Positions 60,033 through 64,000 of a stretch of 64,000 nucleotides of DNA are shown here, in pieces. The position numbers were made by a program, and so were the translations under genes. Numbering within the stretch: the first letter of the stretch is position 1; the number at the start of each line of letters is the position of its first letter. Location: contig JANQES010000039.1 of the NCBI GenBank assembly GCA_028278205.1, positions 1-64,000 on the forward strand, given 5' to 3'. This DNA comes from Rhodothermales bacterium (lineage in GTDB: Bacteria > Bacteroidota > Rhodothermia > Rhodothermales > Bin80). Below the pieces are notes generated by a model that saw only the letters and a list, made by a program, of their open reading frames with translations, was not told where the DNA came from and did not search any database.

Positions 60033-62591
60033 ATGCGTCAATCCGTTTTGCTCTTCGTATTGATCGGCCTGATCGTTGGCGTCGGGTGGTTGGCCTATTC
60101 GCAATTGGCTTCGCCCGCCGAGGAGCCAGAGAGCGAGATGGCAGAACGCTACCCGTCCGAACACGGCTGGATCCAGCGTACCTTCCCCCACTTCCAGGCC
60201 GACGCCGACGCCTACCGCCGGGCGTTCGTCCAGACGCAGACGCTGCGCGCGGCGGCCAAGACCGCCACGTTCGGCACGTGGGAACTCGTCGGGCCGTCCA
60301 ACATCGGCGGTCGTATTTCTGACGTGGCTTTCGATCCAATCAACCCGACGACGGCCTATGCCGCCGCCTCCACCGGCGGCGTGTTTAAATCGACCGACAG
60401 CGGGCAGACGTGGGTTCCTATCTTCGACGATCAACCCGTGCTGAGCATCGGCGACATCGCCGTCGATCCGGTTAATTCGCAAACCCTCTACGTGGGCACC
60501 GGCGAGGCCAACGGCGGGCACAACAACCTCGGCGGCACGGGCCTCTACAAATCGACCGACGGCGGCGAAACGTGGGCGTTTTCGGGCCTGGAAAACACCG
60601 AAAGCATCGGGCGCATCCTCGTCGATCCTGACAATCCGGAGCGGGTCTTTGTGGCGGCAGTCGGCTCGTATTTCGCGCCGAACCCGGAGCGCGGCGTCTA
60701 CCGGAGCCTCGACGGCGGCGCCACGTGGGACAAGGTGCTCTTCGTCAACGACTCTACCGGCGTGATCGATCTGGTGATGCGGCCCGACTCGCCGGACGTG
60801 CTCTTTGCCGCGACGTGGCAGCGCGTGCGGCGCGTCACCGGCGCGCAACTCAGCGGCCCGCACAGCGGCATCTACAAATCCACCGACGGCGGCGAAACGT
60901 GGACGCTCCTCGACGCGGACAACGGCCTGCCCGGCGGACCGGCAGGGCGCATCGGCCTGGCGCTCTGCCGCGACGCGCCCGGCGTGGTCTATGCCCTCTA
61001 TAACGACGGCACCACCTATCAAGGCTTCTACCGCACCGACGACGGCGGCGAGACGTGGATTGATGCCGACCCGGACAACGACTTGCGCAGCGGCTTCGCC
61101 AATTTTAGCTGGTATTTCGGCCAGGTCCGCGTGGCGCCCAACGACCCCAACCGCGTCTACGTCATGGACCTCCAGTTCATGCAATCGTTCGACGGCGGGG
61201 CGACCTGGCAAGGGCAGGCGGGCACCCACGTGGATCATCATGCGCTGGCCTTCCACCCCACCACGCCCTCGATTGTCATCAACGGCAACGACGGCGGGCT
61301 GGCGCTCTCGGACGACGGCGGCCAACTCTGGCAGCGCGTCTTCCGCCTGCCCGTGACGCAGTTCTACGAAATAGGCCTCGACCCGTCCAACCCCGAGCAG
61401 TTCTACGGCGGCACCCAGGATAACGGCACCTTGCAAAGCCTCAGCCGCGAAAGCTGGCGCACCATCCTCGGCGGCGACGGCTTCTACGTCATCGTCGATC
61501 CCGACAACCCCAACATCATCTACGCCGAGCAACAGCGCGGCGGGCTTTTCAAGATCGTCAACGGACGGGCCACCTCGGCGACCAACGGCATCTTGCACTC
61601 CGAACCCAACAACTGGTCGACGCCCGTGGTGATGGATCCGACGGATTCGCGGGTGCTCTATTACGGCACCACGCGCCTCTACCGCACTACCGACGCCGCC
61701 GACTCCTGGGAACCCATCAGCGGCAACCTGACGCGCCAACTCGGCTACCCGCTCATCGGCACGATCACGACGATTGCCGTGGCGCCGACCAACCCGAACG
61801 TCATCTACGTGGGCACCGACGACGGCAAGGTCTGGGGCACCGATAATTACGGCGACACCTGGGCTGATATTACCGGGGATCTTCCCTTTCGCTGGGTCAC
61901 CCGCATCGTCGTCGATCCAGAGGATGAAAACACGGCGTACGTGACGTATTCGGGCCTGCGCTGGCGCGACCCGCAGCCGCACGTCTTCCGCACCCGCAAC
62001 CAGGGGCGGACCTGGGAAAACATCACCGCCAACCTGCCCGACGCGCCCGTCAACGCCTTCGCCGTCGATCCGGCAAACACCGACTACCTCTACCTCGGCA
62101 GCGACATCGGTGCGTTTGTGAGCATCAACGGCGGCGAAAGCTGGGAAATCCTCGGCAGAGGCATGCCCGCCGTCTCGGTCTACGACATGAAGATCTTCGA
62201 GAACGACTCGCTGCGCTTCCTCGCGGCAGGCACACACGGGCGCTCGATGTTCACGCTCGACCTCTCCGACGTGCCGGACAAAGCCACCGCCCTCGACGAC
62301 GAGACGCCGCTGCCGGAGACCATCGCGCTCGAAGCAGGCTACCCCAACCCGTTCGCCACGCAAACGACGCTCACCTACCGCCTCGCCCAACCCGCCGACG
62401 CCCGCCTGGAGATCTACGATATCCTGGGCCGCCGCGTCGCCACGCTCTTCGACGGCGCGGCCCCGGCAGGCACCCAGACCATCGTCTGGAACGCTTCCAA
62501 CACCGCCTCCGGCACCTACGTCGCCCGCCTGACGGTGTCAACGCCCTCCGGCCAATCGGTGCATACGACGACGCTGACGCGGGTGCGGTGA
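60033..62591 (+). CDS. Secreted VPS10/sialidase-fold Asp-box protein with T9SS domain
   Basis: 852 residues. A membrane-like leader (VLLFVLIGLIVGVGWLAY) is followed by an acidic-rich stretch. Asp-box motifs (S/T-x-D-x-G-x-T-W) recur every 50-80 residues: KSTDSGQTWVPI, KSTDGGETWAFS, YRSLDGGATWDKV, KSTDGGETWTLL, YRTDDGGETWIDA. This predicts a ten-bladed VPS10-type propeller. The C-terminus is a type-A sorting domain (LEAGYPNPFATQTTL, YDILGRRVATL, ASGTYVARLT). An unusual point is that GGAAGG at 60027-60032 touches the ATG. Probably an extracellular binding or carbohydrate-processing protein. Confidence 0.9.
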   Translation: MRQSVLLFVLIGLIVGVGWLAYSQLASPAEEPESEMAERYPSEHGWIQRTFPHFQADADAYRRAFVQTQTLRAAAKTATFGTWELVGPSNIGGRISDVAFDPINPTTAYAAASTGGVFKSTDSGQTWVPIFDDQPVLSIGDIAVDPVNSQTLYVGTGEANGGHNNLGGTGLYKSTDGGETWAFSGLENTESIGRILVDPDNPERVFVAAVGSYFAPNPERGVYRSLDGGATWDKVLFVNDSTGVIDLVMRPDSPDVLFAATWQRVRRVTGAQLSGPHSGIYKSTDGGETWTLLDADNGLPGGPAGRIGLALCRDAPGVVYALYNDGTTYQGFYRTDDGGETWIDADPDNDLRSGFANFSWYFGQVRVAPNDPNRVYVMDLQFMQSFDGGATWQGQAGTHVDHHALAFHPTTPSIVINGNDGGLALSDDGGQLWQRVFRLPVTQFYEIGLDPSNPEQFYGGTQDNGTLQSLSRESWRTILGGDGFYVIVDPDNPNIIYAEQQRGGLFKIVNGRATSATNGILHSEPNNWSTPVVMDPTDSRVLYYGTTRLYRTTDAADSWEPISGNLTRQLGYPLIGTITTIAVAPTNPNVIYVGTDDGKVWGTDNYGDTWADITGDLPFRWVTRIVVDPEDENTAYVTYSGLRWRDPQPHVFRTRNQGRTWENITANLPDAPVNAFAVDPANTDYLYLGSDIGAFVSINGGESWEILGRGMPAVSVYDMKIFENDSLRFLAAGTHGRSMFTLDLSDVPDKATALDDETPLPETIALEAGYPNPFATQTTLTYRLAQPADARLEIYDILGRRVATLFDGAAPAGTQTIVWNASNTASGTYVARLTVSTPSGQSVHTTTLTRVR

Positions 62592-62606
62592 GGGGGGTGG
62601 TGAAGT

Positions 62607-63056
62607 TCAGGAATCTAAAGTACCGCTCTCCTGCGCCTTGAGCAGCTTTCGGCAAAAGTCGATCAACTCTACGATGGAAAGGTCGTTCTTACAATCATTG
62701 GTTCTCCAGGCGCAAATCTTAAAGTCTGCTGCCCCAAGACCATCACCTACATGATCAACTGTAGGCAAAAGCGCAAACCGCTTCTTGTATTCCCTACGAT
62801 GTTTTTTGGACTCTTCGTTATCGTACCGACTCAGAAGCGACCAGGCAAGTTGTTCATTTGTATAGGCATCGAAGCCGTTTGACTCTATTACGGCTTGATG
62901 AATAGCGACCTTGTATTGAGCATTCCTTGCGTCTTGATTGCCCCTGCGTCTATCCCGTTTCACATGAGCCATAGCCTTTCGATGCAGCCACCTCTCATAT
63001 GATTCCTGCGTCTGAATACCCTCCAAGAATGGTGGTAGTTGATATTTCCTTGCCAT
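62607..63056 (-). CDS. HNH-like protein of unknown function
   Basis: 149 residues. The N-terminus is basic and helical: WLHRKAMAHVKRDRRRGNQD. The C-terminal third has LPTVDHVGDG (Asp-His) followed by ADFKICAWRTNDCKNDLSIV, which resembles the beta-beta-alpha metal motif of HNH nucleases, with the DH and N positions kept. The final metal histidine is not obvious. It is not near any restriction gene that I recognise. A related family of short proteins may exist, but the assignment is inferred by pattern. Confidence 0.6.
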   Translation of the reverse strand: MARKYQLPPFLEGIQTQESYERWLHRKAMAHVKRDRRRGNQDARNAQYKVAIHQAVIESNGFDAYTNEQLAWSLLSRYDNEESKKHRREYKKRFALLPTVDHVGDGLGAADFKICAWRTNDCKNDLSIVELIDFCRKLLKAQESGTLDS

Positions 63057-63090
63057 GGCAACTTACGAAACTAGATTATCTGGGCGGAAA

Positions 63091-63291
63091 CTACTTCAAA
63101 ACCTCGCGCTTCATCTCCTCAAGCGATAGCTTTTTCCCGGCTCGAAACTCTTCGCGCGCCGATTCGATGATCTCTTCGAAGGATGCCGAAGACGCGTCGC
63201 CGGTTCGATTCTTCCGCTTCAATTGTTCGAGCCTGAGATAAAAATCGTACAAATCGCTCAATTCCCAGATCACGCGCTCAGCCTTCGTCAT
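63091..63291 (-). CDS. Small helical protein downstream of the nucleotidyltransferase
   Basis: 66 residues, all helical and charged: MTKAERVIWELSDLYDFYLR, then FEEIIESAREEFRAGKKLSL. Its start overlaps the end of the upstream nucleotidyltransferase gene by 14 bases. It could be the cognate partner in an antitoxin-like pair. I recognise no family. Confidence 0.6.
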   Translation of the reverse strand: MTKAERVIWELSDLYDFYLRLEQLKRKNRTGDASSASFEEIIESAREEFRAGKKLSLEEMKREVLK

Positions 63292-63733
63292 GGTCCAACC
63301 TCCGAATGTCTACTTGATCCTGATCGGAGCCTCGTTGACGTTTCATCCAGATCAGATCTTTTTTCGATGCGAACCGGACGGTGCCGTCGGCCCAGAGTTC
63401 TTCCAGGGCGCGCTCGATGATAGCCTGATGATGCGCCTCGTGCCCCACCAGAATATCGATGAACACATAAGCCGGTTCCTCAACCCTTAGAAATCGATGG
63501 AGCGTCACACGGGTCTTCCGGAACGTCCAGGGCGGCGCCGAGGCGTGATAGCCCAGTTCTTCCAGGATCTGCTGGACGGCCTCAAGATCCTCGGGCTTGA
63601 TTAGAATATCGATGTCCTTGGTCAGGCGCGGTACGTCGTGAAAGGCCAGAGCAATGCCTCCAACCACAGCATAGTCGATCTGCCGCTGCTGTAGCTGCCG
63701 GGCCACGTCGAAGAAGGCATCATAGAGATTCAT
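63278..63733 (-). CDS. AbiEii-like nucleotidyltransferase
   Basis: 151 residues. The motif YAVVGGIALAFHDVPRLTKD, then IDILI, has the GG...T.DID pattern of the AbiEii/AbiGii and related minimal nucleotidyltransferases. The remainder (LEAVQQILEELGYHASAP) is a helical tail. Similar proteins act as toxins or as antitoxin modifiers. The overlapping small downstream gene fits a two-gene module. Confidence 0.8.
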   Translation of the reverse strand: MNLYDAFFDVARQLQQRQIDYAVVGGIALAFHDVPRLTKDIDILIKPEDLEAVQQILEELGYHASAPPWTFRKTRVTLHRFLRVEEPAYVFIDILVGHEAHHQAIIERALEELWADGTVRFASKKDLIWMKRQRGSDQDQVDIRRLDHDEG

Positions 63734-63885
63734 CGAGGAGGGGCGGCGTTGTTAAAGACACAACCATTCGAAGTATCCCCCACAGACTCCTGAAAAACAA
63801 GCGCTAGCCTTCTGAGCAACCCGGCTTCATCGCGCCGGTATAACGTTTCCTCGCTCCTCGTTTCGCACCGGACCGCTGATCTTGC

Positions 63886-64000
63886 ATGATCGCCCCGCTT
63901 AGCCACGCCGCCCCCTTTTCCGACGTCGCGCTCTTCGGCAAAGACCCCGCCGAGCGCATCGTCGCGGTGCATCCGATCCTCGACGGAGGCGGGCAAAGCC
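63886..64000 (+). CDS. N-terminus of an unrecognised gene running off the right edge
   Basis: ATG 63886 opens a frame of 38 codons with no stop before the window ends: MIAPLSHAAPFSDVALFGKD, then PAERIVAVHPILDGGGQS. Codon use resembles the neighbours. The sequence looks like the start of a cytoplasmic protein. I recognise no family from this fragment. The opposite-strand frame here is a shadow. Confidence 0.5.
   Translation, partial: MIAPLSHAAPFSDVALFGKDPAERIVAVHPILDGGGQS

Noticed and set aside
59988-62390. An 800-codon frame on the minus strand over the Asp-box protein
   Set aside because: The plus strand carries clear Asp boxes and a sorting domain. The antisense frame is rich in Arg, Gly and His, with no motif.

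Overview
The window is high-GC bacterial chromosomal DNA that looks like a Rhodothermales-type member of the Bacteroidota/Rhodothermota. The inference rests on gene content. Five large secreted proteins end in type IX secretion type-A sorting domains. There are four tandem CarboxypepD_reg-like proteins, a GWxTD-domain protein, SecD and SecF as separate genes, a GbsR/MarR regulator and a Thermus-type AsnRS. Shine-Dalgarno sites are scarce. I found no rRNA, tRNA, CRISPR array, phage or insertion sequence.

Layout. 0.2-11.7 kb: SGNH hydrolase, acyl-CoA synthetase, MNT/HEPN pair, S9 peptidase, T9SS cargo, small lipase, basic-tailed unknown. 11.9-17 kb: four tandem paralogues. 17-24 kb: YraN, GbsR, SAM hydrolase family, a membrane-tethered sigma-like protein, sensor kinase, PurA, STAS protein. 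24-34 kb: SecD/SecF, an internally deleted ypfJ, an iodotyrosine-deiodinase-like nitroreductase, SIMPL protein, AsnRS, GWxTD protein. 34-40 kb: a T9SS cargo of about 1,837 residues. 40-49 kb: phosphoesterase, pyruvate dehydrogenase E1alpha/E1beta/E2, ECF sigma/anti-sigma, Dpm1-like glycosyltransferase, isocitrate dehydrogenase, VapBC-like pair. 49-64 kb: two lipoproteins, three more T9SS cargoes, MazG-like enzyme, tRNA-queuosine mannosyltransferase-like protein, ComF, CcmA-like ATPase, CPBP protease, HNH-like protein, nucleotidyltransferase pair, and the start of a gene that runs off the end.

The most unusual content is between the genes. I list about 32 intergenic elements. Most are built from 7- or 8-base words repeated in tandem on one side and as reverse complements on the other, so most could fold into long hairpins; a few have only one arm. 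About eleven unrelated words are used, but the architecture is shared. Examples are AATCCAA, TACTGCG, GAGTCGGG, TGTTTTAG, GGTCATT, GGCAAAT and GGCGAGT. They sit against start and stop codons, between convergent genes and also inside operons (pdhA-pdhB-pdhC, secD-secF). Two copies of one composite element show compensatory changes in an inner stem. The period-7 words recall the short tandemly repeated sequences of filamentous cyanobacteria. The mix of many words in paired inverted arrays is what I would follow up first.
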